The notes under the pieces are model-generated. The model did not search any database and was not told where the DNA came from. It saw nothing but the letters and a program-made list of their open reading frames with translations. 8,627 bases of DNA. Origin: JAISXK01 sp031549625. GTDB taxonomy: Bacteria; Bacillota; Clostridia; Christensenellales; CAG-138. The stretch spans positions 1 through 8,627 of the forward strand of contig JAVBPK010000107.1 in NCBI GenBank assembly GCA_031549625.1. The letters run 5' to 3'. Positions 1 through 6,199 of the stretch are shown here, piece after piece. How positions within the stretch are numbered: position 1 is the first letter of the stretch; the number at the start of each line of letters is the position of its first letter. Both the position numbers and the translations under genes were made by a program.

Positions 1-371
1 TTGGCGCCATGAATATGATGTTCCTTGTAGGGGATACGTTAATTACGGCCGCTTTAGAAGGCAGCATCCTCGCGGGCATCACGCGCATGTCCATATTGGC
101 GCTCGCAAAAGAAATGGGCGTCAAAGTCGAAGAACGCAAGATATCCGTTACGGAACTGTTCGAAGCGGGCGAAAGCGGTGATCTAAAAGAAGCGTTTGGT
201 ACAGGCACCGCGGCCGTGGTATCGCCGGTTGGCCAGCTTACCTATAAGGGCAAAACCATACGTGTAAACAACGGCCAGATCGGCACGCTTACACAAAAGA
301 TGTACGACACCTTAACAGGTATACAAACCGGCAACATAGCCGATACACACGACTGGGTTGTAAAAGTATAA
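1..371 (+). CDS. ilvE: Branched-chain amino-acid aminotransferase, C-terminal part (5' end outside window)
   Basis: PLP-dependent cytoplasmic enzyme of fold type IV that interconverts leucine, isoleucine and valine with their 2-keto acids, using glutamate/2-oxoglutarate. Only the last 122 residues are present; the reading frame is open to base 3, and the first ATG at 9 is internal, because the preceding codons (Gly-Ala) continue the family pattern. Recognisable BCAT blocks are GAMNMMFLVGD near the left edge, then LEGSILAGITR (the GITR stretch contacts the PLP phosphate in the family), then EAFGTGTAAVVSPVG (the GTGTA turn also lines the cofactor phosphate site). The PLP lysine lies upstream of the window. 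The full protein would be about 340-360 residues in this subgroup, so roughly one third is seen. It ends with TAA. No other ilv gene follows, so this end of the gene is not part of an obvious ilv operon. Family assignment is secure; in vivo substrate preference is inferred. Confidence 0.93.
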   Translation, partial: GAMNMMFLVGDTLITAALEGSILAGITRMSILALAKEMGVKVEERKISVTELFEAGESGDLKEAFGTGTAAVVSPVGQLTYKGKTIRVNNGQIGTLTQKMYDTLTGIQTGNIADTHDWVVKV

Positions 372-395
372 CGCAGTATAAAACAAGGCATTTTA

Positions 396-431
396 TGGAA
401 GTATGGAAAGTGAAGGCTTTCCATACTTCCA
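396..431. other. Perfect 15-bp inverted repeat (hairpin) in the ilvE downstream spacer
   Basis: The arm TGGAAGTATGGAAAG (396-410) is exactly complementary to CTTTCCATACTTCCA (417-431), leaving a 6-nt loop TGAAGG. One mismatch further out, two more A-T pairs are possible. The element lies 24 nt after the ilvE stop and 24 nt before the next start codon, just ahead of that gene's ribosome binding site. There is no T-run on the 3' side on either strand (plus: GAATAAAGG; minus: ATAAAATG), so it is not a canonical intrinsic terminator. It could be a 3'-end stabiliser, an RNA processing site, a weak terminator or a protein-binding palindrome; the sequence does not decide. Confidence 0.75.
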
Positions 432-435
432 GAAT

Positions 436-442
436 AAAGGAG
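436..442 (+). promoter_or_regulatory. Ribosome binding site AAAGGAG for the Ig-repeat protein
   Basis: AAAGGAG lies 13 nt before the ATG at 456, slightly farther than ideal but the only good match. It supports 456 over the second in-frame Met codon (465) as the start. The site begins 4 nt after the 15-bp hairpin, so folding of that hairpin would not hide it. Confidence 0.6.
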
Positions 443-455
443 AAATCATAGCGAT

Positions 456-2684
456 ATGAAAAAAATGATTTCCACAATATGCATATTCTTTCTTTTCATT
501 CTGCTGGCTGTACCGGCGTATGCCGCGCAGGTGCAGGTGATTGCGGAACCGGCGCAATTGACCCAGGCGGGCGCTGTTACGGTGCAGTTTGTGGTTACCA
601 ATGATTCTAACACGACCATGAGTCAAATGTATGTCGCCGGACACGGGCTTTCATCATTTGGGCCTATTAGTTGGAGAAAAAACGATATCGAACAAAATAG
701 CCTGGAACCTGGCGCGGTTCTCCGTTTTAGCGCGCCAAATATTCAAATTGCAGGCGATATGCTGGGCCAGCCGCTTGTATATACGTTGACATGGTCGGAA
801 AATGGTGCGCAAAGATCCCAGCAGGCCTCTGTCGTAGTTGGCCCAACCGCCACAACGCCCGCGCCAACTCTCGCAGAAATGGCTGCAACGCGCTCATTCA
901 GTAAAAATGCCGGCAAAGCCGGAGATAAAATAACCATCACGTATACATTAAAAAATCCCGCAGAAGTCGCTATGACAAACATCACCGTCAAGGATAGCAT
1001 AGCGGGTGCCAACGCGATAAAGGCAGGCTTTTCCATCGACCCGGGCGGCAGCACGACAGTAACATACGAATATACGCTGGGGGCGCAGGACGCGATAAGC
1101 GAACCCACCATTACATATTCCGTGAATGGCGAAAACAAGTCGTTAAAACTGGAAAAAGCGACATTGGCCATTGTAAATCTCAAGCTGACAACAAATGTGT
1201 CTATGGGTGAGCCGTTGGCGGAAGGTGTATTGTTTACAATCACGATTAAAAACACCGGGAATCAGACGATCAGCGGTATCACTGTAAAAGACGAGCTTGG
1301 CAATGCGGTGAACACAGACGCGTTTACGCTTCAGGCCGGTCAGGAAAAATTGCTGAGCTACTTGGTGCCGCCCGCTGCCGATACCGCGCGGAACGTTTAC
1401 TTTTCCATCACGGGAAAAGACGCGCAAAACCAGCCATACGAAGACAAAACCAGCAGCTATGAAGTGCGCCCATACATAGATCCAAGCAGCATTTCTCTGC
1501 AACTCTTCACAAATATTGTTGAAAATTTGAATGAAAGCGGCAAAATGAAGGTTCGCTTCACCATTCAAAACAATTCCATTGTTGATTTGAGCAACGCGAC
1601 AATCAGCGAAGCGCAGCTTGGCGAAGTGGTTTCTTCGATAGCCATACTGGCAAGAGGCGAAACGGAAAAGGAAGTGGAACTTACCGTAGGCCAGCCGCGC
1701 GATCTGGAATTTATATTGAAAGCGCAGGATCCATCATCTGCCGAGCACAGCTATACGTCAAAAATCACGGCTGCATTGGCAGAAGTAGTTACGCCGACGC
1801 CACCGCCGGCGGCTACGCCCACGCCAAACCTCGAGGAAGAGAAACAAAACAACAGTGGCATGAGCGATACGCTGATCACGGTTTTGATCGTGTTGGCGGC
1901 ACTGATGGCCGTTGCGGGCATTGCGCTGCTTGTGCTATCCATGTACGAACGCAGGAAAAACACTGAAATGGACGTAGATGCGGATGGATATGCTCGCGCG
2001 CCTCGCGCCCAGGGGGGTGCTGTTGTGGAACGCGCGGAGCCCGCGGCAGCTATAAAGGAAAAGAAAAATCGCCGTCATGCGGATGATGCTGACGACTACG
2101 ACGAACCAATCAATAAAAGACCGAGAAACGCCGTTTCCTCAAACAACAAGACCGATGTGAGGCCAAAAGAAGATATATACACCGAAACGCGACCGCGACC
2201 TTCTACAGCACCTAGCCATACGCAGCCGGCCGCAAAACCGACGCATTCAGCGCCGACGGCAAAAGATACGCCGCCGCCGCCGTATGTATCCGTGAAAGCG
2301 GCACAGCGTGCGCCAAGGACAAACTTTTCTGCACCGGCCGATGAACAACAGCCAAGGGTGACACAGCCAGGTGCGCAACCGCAGGAGCAGCAAAAGGCTT
2401 ATCGTTCGCCTGTAGCGCAAGATGGCCAGGCGAGCCGCCCCAGAGCGAAGTATTACGCGCAAGGCGAAAGCGACGCTGCCATTCCGCAGCAACAAGGGTA
2501 TTATTCGCCGCAAACCGGCAGGCCCCATTATGTGGAAGCTGTGGAACAGCCGGCACAAAGCGCCGAAGCGCCAACGGAGCCAATCAGCGCCGAAGAAGCG
2601 GCGCGCGTACCAAATACACAGGCGTCGCCGGCGGCCAGAAACCGCGTACACAGGATAAGGCCGACGGAAACAGATAACAAATAA
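456..2684 (+). CDS. Single-pass membrane protein: signal peptide, tandem Ig-like repeats outside, long disordered tail inside
   Basis: Function unknown; 742 residues. Residues 1-23 form a signal peptide (MKKM, hydrophobic core, AYA cleavage site). Residues about 25-445 look like four beta-rich Ig-like repeats of the CARDB/DUF11 kind. The pattern is 'F/I-x-V/I-x-N-x-[TS/G]...I-x-V-x-D...L-x-[PA]-G' and is clearest at about 150-235 (ITYTLKNPAE, ITVKDSI, IDPGGS) and 255-320 (FTITIKNTGN, ITVKDELG, LQAGQE). A Thr/Pro linker (446-458) leads to one membrane helix (about 472-496) followed by a basic stop-transfer patch (ERRKN). Residues 497-742 are a Pro/Ala/Gln/Arg-rich tail of low complexity, expected to be disordered and cytoplasmic, with scattered tyrosines (YYAQG, GYYSPQTG). 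Such ectodomains usually bind cell-surface partners or act as spacers; nothing catalytic is visible. It could be co-transcribed with ilvE by readthrough, and it is closed by the terminator at 2702-2752. Topology is well supported, role is not. Confidence 0.88.
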   Translation: MKKMISTICIFFLFILLAVPAYAAQVQVIAEPAQLTQAGAVTVQFVVTNDSNTTMSQMYVAGHGLSSFGPISWRKNDIEQNSLEPGAVLRFSAPNIQIAGDMLGQPLVYTLTWSENGAQRSQQASVVVGPTATTPAPTLAEMAATRSFSKNAGKAGDKITITYTLKNPAEVAMTNITVKDSIAGANAIKAGFSIDPGGSTTVTYEYTLGAQDAISEPTITYSVNGENKSLKLEKATLAIVNLKLTTNVSMGEPLAEGVLFTITIKNTGNQTISGITVKDELGNAVNTDAFTLQAGQEKLLSYLVPPAADTARNVYFSITGKDAQNQPYEDKTSSYEVRPYIDPSSISLQLFTNIVENLNESGKMKVRFTIQNNSIVDLSNATISEAQLGEVVSSIAILARGETEKEVELTVGQPRDLEFILKAQDPSSAEHSYTSKITAALAEVVTPTPPPAATPTPNLEEEKQNNSGMSDTLITVLIVLAALMAVAGIALLVLSMYERRKNTEMDVDADGYARAPRAQGGAVVERAEPAAAIKEKKNRRHADDADDYDEPINKRPRNAVSSNNKTDVRPKEDIYTETRPRPSTAPSHTQPAAKPTHSAPTAKDTPPPPYVSVKAAQRAPRTNFSAPADEQQPRVTQPGAQPQEQQKAYRSPVAQDGQASRPRAKYYAQGESDAAIPQQQGYYSPQTGRPHYVEAVEQPAQSAEAPTEPISAEEAARVPNTQASPAARNRVHRIRPTETDNK

Positions 2685-2701
2685 GACGATTTGCCGTCAA
2701 G

Positions 2702-2752
2702 AGGCTGCCGGAACATTGCGTTTTTACTGGCGCGAAAACCGGCAGCCTTTTC
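2702..2752 (+). terminator. Intrinsic terminator after the Ig-repeat protein gene
   Basis: A perfect 10-bp GC-rich stem, AGGCTGCCGG (2702-2711) with CCGGCAGCCT (2739-2748), is followed by TTTC/TT. The loop is long (27 nt) but holds TTTTT and AAAA runs that can extend the stem inwards. It lies 18 nt after the TAA at 2682-2684 and 37 nt before the next start codon, so the next gene probably has its own promoter or relies on readthrough. Confidence 0.8.
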
Positions 2753-2788
2753 TTACGCAGCAACCGATAAGAGGAGCGTTGTATATAC

Positions 2789-3460
2789 ATGGAGAAATTT
2801 TCGGGGCTTTGCGAAGATACGTTCCGATTTTTTTGGGAACTGGCCTTCCAAAACGAGATATCGTTTTTTGAAGTGAATAGAAATCGGTATGAAACCGTCG
2901 TAAAAAAACCGCTTTTATTGTTGGCGGCGGAGTTGGCGGAAACAGCTTTGGAAATCGATAAAAGCTTCCAAACGCGCCCGTCGGCGGTGGTATCGCGCAT
3001 TCGCAGGGATACCCGTTACGCTCCCATAGACGCACCGTTCCGCGATCATGCCTATTTGTCCTATCGCTACCCGGGCATGTCGTTGGGCGAAAGTTTTGTG
3101 TTATACGTTGAATTTCTGCGGGATTCTTATGGATACGGCATGGGGATATACAGCGAGAACGCGCCGTTTATGGCCGCGCTCAGAAAACGCATTTTAGAAC
3201 GGCCGGATACGTTTATGACGTTGATTAACCAGCCGGAATTTAAAAACACATTCACGCTGGAAGGGACGGATTATAAGCGGCCAAAAGTTCTGGACGCGTC
3301 GAGCGAGCTGATGCCCTGGTTGAACAAACGCAAGCTATACTGCGCGCATTCGTCCAAGCAGTTAAAAAACACTTTTGATGCGGCCGGCCTTGTAGAGGAA
3401 TGCAAGCATGGCCTACTTGCCATGAAGCCGGTCTATCGATTCATCATGGGATTGGAATAG
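2789..3460 (+). CDS. DUF2461-family (TIGR02453-type) protein
   Basis: A 223-residue protein without signal peptide or membrane helix, so presumably cytoplasmic. The length fits the DUF2461 family (about 210-230 residues). The family pattern is visible: an N-terminal FFWELAFQNEISFFEVNRNRYE block (about 14-35, matching the 'L..NN...WF..N+..YE' opening), then VSRIRRDTRYAPIDAPFRDH (about 68-87, matching the R-I-x-R-D-T-R-[FY] signature and its 'PYK.H' end), then a GYGMGIY segment followed by an LRKRI helix (about 115-135). The molecular function of the family is unknown. The start at 2789 is supported by GAGGAG at 2771-2776 (12 nt upstream). The gene sits right after a terminator and faces the membrane-protein gene, with 11 nt between the two stop codons. 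No partner gene suggests a role. Confidence 0.85.
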   Translation: MEKFSGLCEDTFRFFWELAFQNEISFFEVNRNRYETVVKKPLLLLAAELAETALEIDKSFQTRPSAVVSRIRRDTRYAPIDAPFRDHAYLSYRYPGMSLGESFVLYVEFLRDSYGYGMGIYSENAPFMAALRKRILERPDTFMTLINQPEFKNTFTLEGTDYKRPKVLDASSELMPWLNKRKLYCAHSSKQLKNTFDAAGLVEECKHGLLAMKPVYRFIMGLE

Positions 3461-3471
3461 TTATAGATGGG

Positions 3472-5358
3472 TCAAGAGTTTGCTGCCCGGTAAATGGTGA
3501 GGTTTGCGTTAGCAAATACCACGGGCAGGTTCGAAAAATAGGCATAATCGCAATCATAAGAATTGCGCTCATAAGGCCCAAGCCAAATATAATCGATGCC
3601 ATACTCTTGGCCCAGTGCCGGCATATAGGCCCCAGGCTCTTCAAAAAGCAAACGCAGGTTTTGTTCGCGTTCTTCATAATTCAGTCCATGATAATATAAA
3701 TAAGCGCCCGTGCCGCAAACGATATTGCGTCCCGTCAAAGCCGCAACGGCGTTGTTGTGATTGGATGCGGTTAAAAACAGGGCGTCCGGTTCCGCGTGCG
3801 TTTTCACATATTCCGCGCCCTGCGCTTCATCCGCGTTGATGAGCTGCAGGTCGCTCACATATTCGCGTCCCAAAGTGAGCAAGCCGGAAAGAAACAGCGC
3901 GGCAAGCGTAAGCACCGCTAAAAAACGCCGTCCTTTAAAGTGGGACAAGGCGTCATAGCATTCAACCAGAAACTTGGCAATGATGCCACACAGAAAAGCA
4001 AAACAAACAAACAGCAGCTTGTTGTTATCATACGGGTTGGGCTGAAATTGTATGAATTCGGCAAAAAACCAGATGACCAGCGCGCCAAAACAGAACGCGC
4101 GGTCGGTTTTCTCCAGCCGGTAGGCGGCAATGGGTAAAAGTATAAAAAGCAATCCCAAGTTTTTTATGTAAAACCAGAGAAATTGGTCGGTATTATTCGC
4201 CCAATTAAAATGCGGCTGCAGAAAGCTGCCGGACTGCTGGAAGGTAAACAGCGCAAGCTGAGGGCCGGCCAAAAGAATGACGATGCCGGCATAGAAAAGC
4301 CAACCGCGCAGCCTTTCTCGTGAAGGGACCGCAAAAAGCGTTTGAATGAGCAGCACAGCGCTCAGGATACCCAAAGCGAGGAAAGAGTGCGTATGAACCA
4401 GTGGCATGCAGCCAGCAATAACGCCAAGCGGTATAAACCAGCGGGTTTCGTCAGAGAACGCGGCCAGCCGCAACATATATAAGCAGGGGAAGAGCAGCGC
4501 CCAGCCGAAGAGGGTGGCACGTTGCGGGATAAGCATGTCCGCAATGGCATTCACCCATTTCACGCCGAAATCGACGTTGTTGGTTGGCGTTTGGTAAAAG
4601 GCGGTGAATATGCGGGAGAGATTGTCCGGATAGAGCTTGAGAAGGTCAAAAAAGTATACGAATCCCAGTCCGCCGCCGAGGAAGAAGAGCAGCGTAGCTA
4701 AAATGGAAACGCGCTTATGGGGGAACCAGCTTACAAAAAAGAGGTAAGCGCCAAGAAGCACCAGCGCATAGGCAAACAATGCCGGCAGAAGCATGGAAAA
4801 GCGCAAAGAAGCGCCAAGCAGGTAGAAGGTGGAGCTTACGCTATCACATAAAAACGGATAGCCCACAGGCGCGCCCGGCAATATGGAATACTGCGGCGGG
4901 AACGTCCCTTGTACCGCGATGCTGGTGGTGAGTCCCAAATGCAGAGCCAAATCGCCGAACGTGGACTGTCCCACATGCAAAGAACCGTTAAACGGCCGAA
5001 TGGTATGTGTCAGGAACAGGATAAAACCAATTGCAAAAAGGGGAAGCAATACGATAAGCGCCATATCGATATGCGAGAATAACAGGCGTTCGCAAGCAAA
5101 TTTGCGCGAACGCAGGAAGCATACAACGCCAAAAGCAATGCAAAGGGCGAGCGCAACGCATTGAGCCAACAGCGTAAAGCGCATTAAGAACGCGCACAGC
5201 GCGGGCAGCCACAGGAGCAACAATAAAGAAATGACGCCGCCAAGCCAAACGCGGACAAGCGGTGAAACATCTTTGAAAAACCAGCGTGCCGCAAATTGGC
5301 CGACAGCAATAAATACGCAAAAATAGAGTACGGGGAGCAAGCTGGCAAAAAACTGCAT
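3472..5358 (-). CDS. Multi-pass membrane protein, predicted GT-C-type glycosyltransferase with C-terminal soluble domain
   Basis: A 628-residue integral membrane protein with roughly 11-13 hydrophobic helices over residues 1-498, then a soluble domain (about 502-628). The long loop after the fourth hydrophobic block holds FGDLALHLGLTTSIAVQGTFPP (Asp136, His140), followed by a YPFLCDS segment. An acidic first large outer loop is the usual catalytic region of GT-C enzymes, which move sugars from polyprenyl-phosphate donors. A further conserved-looking patch, FQPNPYDNNK (about 438-447), resembles the 'QPWxWDNxK' patch of uncharacterised GT-C-like membrane proteins. The soluble tail (AEYVKTHAEPDALFLTASNHNNAVAALTGR..., YGIDYIWLGPYE) resembles the extracytoplasmic C-terminal domain of YfhO-like GT-C proteins. 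The start at 5358 has GAGGTA 5 nt upstream and a good promoter. Membrane topology is certain; transferase activity is inferred, and acceptor and sugar are unknown. No other glycan gene is nearby. Confidence 0.8.
   Translation of the reverse strand: MQFFASLLPVLYFCVFIAVGQFAARWFFKDVSPLVRVWLGGVISLLLLLWLPALCAFLMRFTLLAQCVALALCIAFGVVCFLRSRKFACERLLFSHIDMALIVLLPLFAIGFILFLTHTIRPFNGSLHVGQSTFGDLALHLGLTTSIAVQGTFPPQYSILPGAPVGYPFLCDSVSSTFYLLGASLRFSMLLPALFAYALVLLGAYLFFVSWFPHKRVSILATLLFFLGGGLGFVYFFDLLKLYPDNLSRIFTAFYQTPTNNVDFGVKWVNAIADMLIPQRATLFGWALLFPCLYMLRLAAFSDETRWFIPLGVIAGCMPLVHTHSFLALGILSAVLLIQTLFAVPSRERLRGWLFYAGIVILLAGPQLALFTFQQSGSFLQPHFNWANNTDQFLWFYIKNLGLLFILLPIAAYRLEKTDRAFCFGALVIWFFAEFIQFQPNPYDNNKLLFVCFAFLCGIIAKFLVECYDALSHFKGRRFLAVLTLAALFLSGLLTLGREYVSDLQLINADEAQGAEYVKTHAEPDALFLTASNHNNAVAALTGRNIVCGTGAYLYYHGLNYEEREQNLRLLFEEPGAYMPALGQEYGIDYIWLGPYERNSYDCDYAYFSNLPVVFANANLTIYRAANS
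3483..3528. other. Nested stem-loop spanning the 3' end of the GT-C-type gene
   Basis: Three nested arm pairs lie in register: CTGCCCG (3483-3489) with CGGGCAG (3522-3528), TGGT (3495-3498) with ACCA (3518-3521), and TTTGC (3503-3507) with GCAAA (3512-3516) around a GTTA loop. The structure falls in the last codons of the minus-strand gene and begins 23 nt after the stop of the DUF2461 gene on the plus strand. No T-run follows on either strand. It may serve as a 3'-end structure for one or both convergent transcripts; it is also possible that it is simply coding sequence that happens to fold. Confidence 0.5.
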
Positions 5359-5362
5359 ATTC

Positions 5363-5368
5363 TACCTC
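5363..5368 (-). promoter_or_regulatory. Ribosome binding site GAGGTA for the GT-C-type gene
   Basis: On the minus strand GAGGTA stands 4-5 nt before the ATG at 5358-5356, as part of TTGAGGTAGAATATG. Spacing is on the short side but it is the only purine-rich match and it fixes the start codon. Confidence 0.65.
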
Positions 5369-5403
5369 AAGCGGGGCAAAGGCGCGTATTGGCCGTTTTT
5401 CCC

Positions 5404-5450
5404 TCTTTTATTGCATAATCTTTTGCTATTATATCCTTTTTGCGTATGAT
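5404..5450 (+). promoter_or_regulatory. Candidate promoter(s) for the BofC-like gene
   Basis: Two overlapping plus-strand options are visible. The first is an extended -10, TGCTATTAT (5424-5432), with only a weak -35. The second is TTGCTA (5423-5428), a 16-nt spacer, then TATGAT (5445-5450). Either would give a leader of about 55-75 nt before the start at 5512. They overlap the minus-strand promoter, so the two directions probably compete for polymerase. Confidence 0.4.
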
Positions 5451-5456
5451 GTGCAA
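5428..5456 (-). promoter_or_regulatory. SigA-type promoter for the GT-C-type gene
   Basis: On the minus strand TTGCAC (5456-5451) is followed by a 17-nt spacer and a perfect TATAAT (5433-5428). This would start transcription near 5421, giving a leader of about 60 nt before the ATG at 5358. Confidence 0.6.
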
Positions 5457-5511
5457 AGTCTTTGGGCATACATAAAACCAAAAGATGTTAAGGAAGCGAG
5501 CGAACAACGAT

Positions 5512-6069
5512 ATGTCGTGGATAGAGAAAAATCTTCGGTCCGCATTGGCGCTCTCGGTTGCATTATTGCTGGGCATTGGGTTTGGATATACAGCCTGGAA
5601 GGAAAACCAAACAATACCGGAGGATGTGCCGGTAGAAGTACAGTCGGTTGGCAAAATAGGCAAACCAAGCATCATACCCGCAACGGAAGTGTTGGTGCGT
5701 TACCGCTTCCTGCTGTGCGGGCATACGCTGGAAAAGGATGAAACAGGCGGTGAGTTTATAGGCTGTACCTTGGAAGATATCACACAAAAATATGCGGACG
5801 CCAGAGTTCTGGAATTAAACAATCAGAAGGCCATTATTGAACGTGAACTGGAACGCTATTGCCCAGATCATTACATGCTGTTCATGGATAACAAGGGCGA
5901 AATTTGTGTTTCGAACACAGCGGAAGAAGACTATACAAAAGAGGTTCTGCAGGTGTTGAATTTTGACGCGGTAGGGTTGGATGACGAAATCACGGCAGAG
6001 CTTGAAAATGGCGTGTTGCTAAACACACTGGAAGAAGTAAATTCATACCTGGAGAGCATAGAAGGGTAA
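5512..6069 (+). CDS. Membrane-anchored protein with BofC-like C-terminal domain
   Basis: A 185-residue protein from ATG 5512; an ATG nine codons upstream (5485) is in frame but has no ribosome binding site, whereas AAGGAAG (5490-5496) precedes 5512. One hydrophobic segment (about 9-29) acts as signal anchor, placing the rest outside the membrane. Residues 59-90 (EVLVRYRFLLCGHTLEKDE...FIGCTLEDI) carry the Cys-Gly-His motif (69-71) typical of clostridial BofC-like proteins. Residues about 118-184 (DHYMLFMDNKGEICV..., DAVGLDDEITAELENGVLLNTLEEVNSYLESIE) match the BofC C-terminal domain layout: a 'Y.l...dG.i.v' strand pair, then 'L...i...L..G..v.s.eEl...LE'. In Bacillus BofC restrains the SpoIVB protease in the sigma-K checkpoint; in clostridia the role of these proteins is not established, so sporulation control is an inference. 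It is divergent from the GT-C-type gene and is followed by its own terminator. Confidence 0.78.
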   Translation: MSWIEKNLRSALALSVALLLGIGFGYTAWKENQTIPEDVPVEVQSVGKIGKPSIIPATEVLVRYRFLLCGHTLEKDETGGEFIGCTLEDITQKYADARVLELNNQKAIIERELERYCPDHYMLFMDNKGEICVSNTAEEDYTKEVLQVLNFDAVGLDDEITAELENGVLLNTLEEVNSYLESIEG

Positions 6070-6089
6070 AAACAACGTGTTTTACACTG

Positions 6090-6127
6090 GAACGCCATCT
6101 CGGATAACGGGGAAGGGCGTTCTTTTT
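6090..6127 (+). terminator. Intrinsic terminator after the BofC-like gene
   Basis: The 7-bp stem GAACGCC (6090-6096) with GGCGTTC (6116-6122) is followed directly by TTTTT (6123-6127). Inside the loop TCTC can pair with GGGA to lengthen the stem. It starts 21 nt after the stop codon and separates this gene from proA. Confidence 0.85.
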
Positions 6128-6129
6128 CG

Positions 6130-6159
6130 TTGCAATGCAGGGGGTAATCGGGATATACT
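6130..6159 (+). promoter_or_regulatory. SigA-type promoter for the proA operon
   Basis: TTGCAA (6130-6135), an 18-nt spacer and TATACT (6154-6159) lie directly after the terminator. The predicted leader to the proA ATG is only about 35 nt, too short for a T-box or other large riboswitch. Confidence 0.6.
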
Positions 6160-6185
6160 GTTTAATAAGTTATCACGACTGGTGT

Positions 6186-6192
6186 AGGGGGA
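6186..6192 (+). promoter_or_regulatory. Ribosome binding site AGGGGGA for proA
   Basis: AGGGGGA ends 7 nt before the ATG at 6200, an ideal spacing, and fixes the proA start. Confidence 0.8.
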
Positions 6193-6199
6193 TAAGCCG

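Noticed and set aside
377..382. TATAAA as -10 box of a promoter for the Ig-repeat gene
   Set aside because: The nearest -35-like hexamer (TTGTAA, 358-363) is only 13 nt upstream, too close, and no better partner was seen.
743..1255. 170-codon minus-strand open frame inside the Ig-repeat gene
   Set aside because: It has no recognisable domain and lies wholly antisense to a well-supported gene with signal peptide and repeats; it is a by-product of the composition of the real frame.
2212..2651. Two overlapping minus-strand frames (Arg/Leu-rich) opposite the disordered tail
   Set aside because: The tail's Pro/Ala/Gln/Arg codons contain few stop complements, which opens antisense frames; the products are low complexity with no start signals worth calling.
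2781..2790. TATATA box just before the DUF2461 start
   Set aside because: It touches the start codon and lies downstream of the ribosome binding site, so it cannot serve as a promoter for this gene.
5485..5511. ATG at 5485 as start of the BofC-like gene
   Set aside because: It is in frame, but no ribosome binding site precedes it, while AAGGAAG precedes the ATG at 5512 and the N-terminus from 5512 gives a normal signal anchor.
6128..6199. T-box or other riboswitch ahead of proA
   Set aside because: The promoter at 6130-6159 leaves a leader of only about 35 nt, and no specifier stem, T-box sequence or antiterminator is present.
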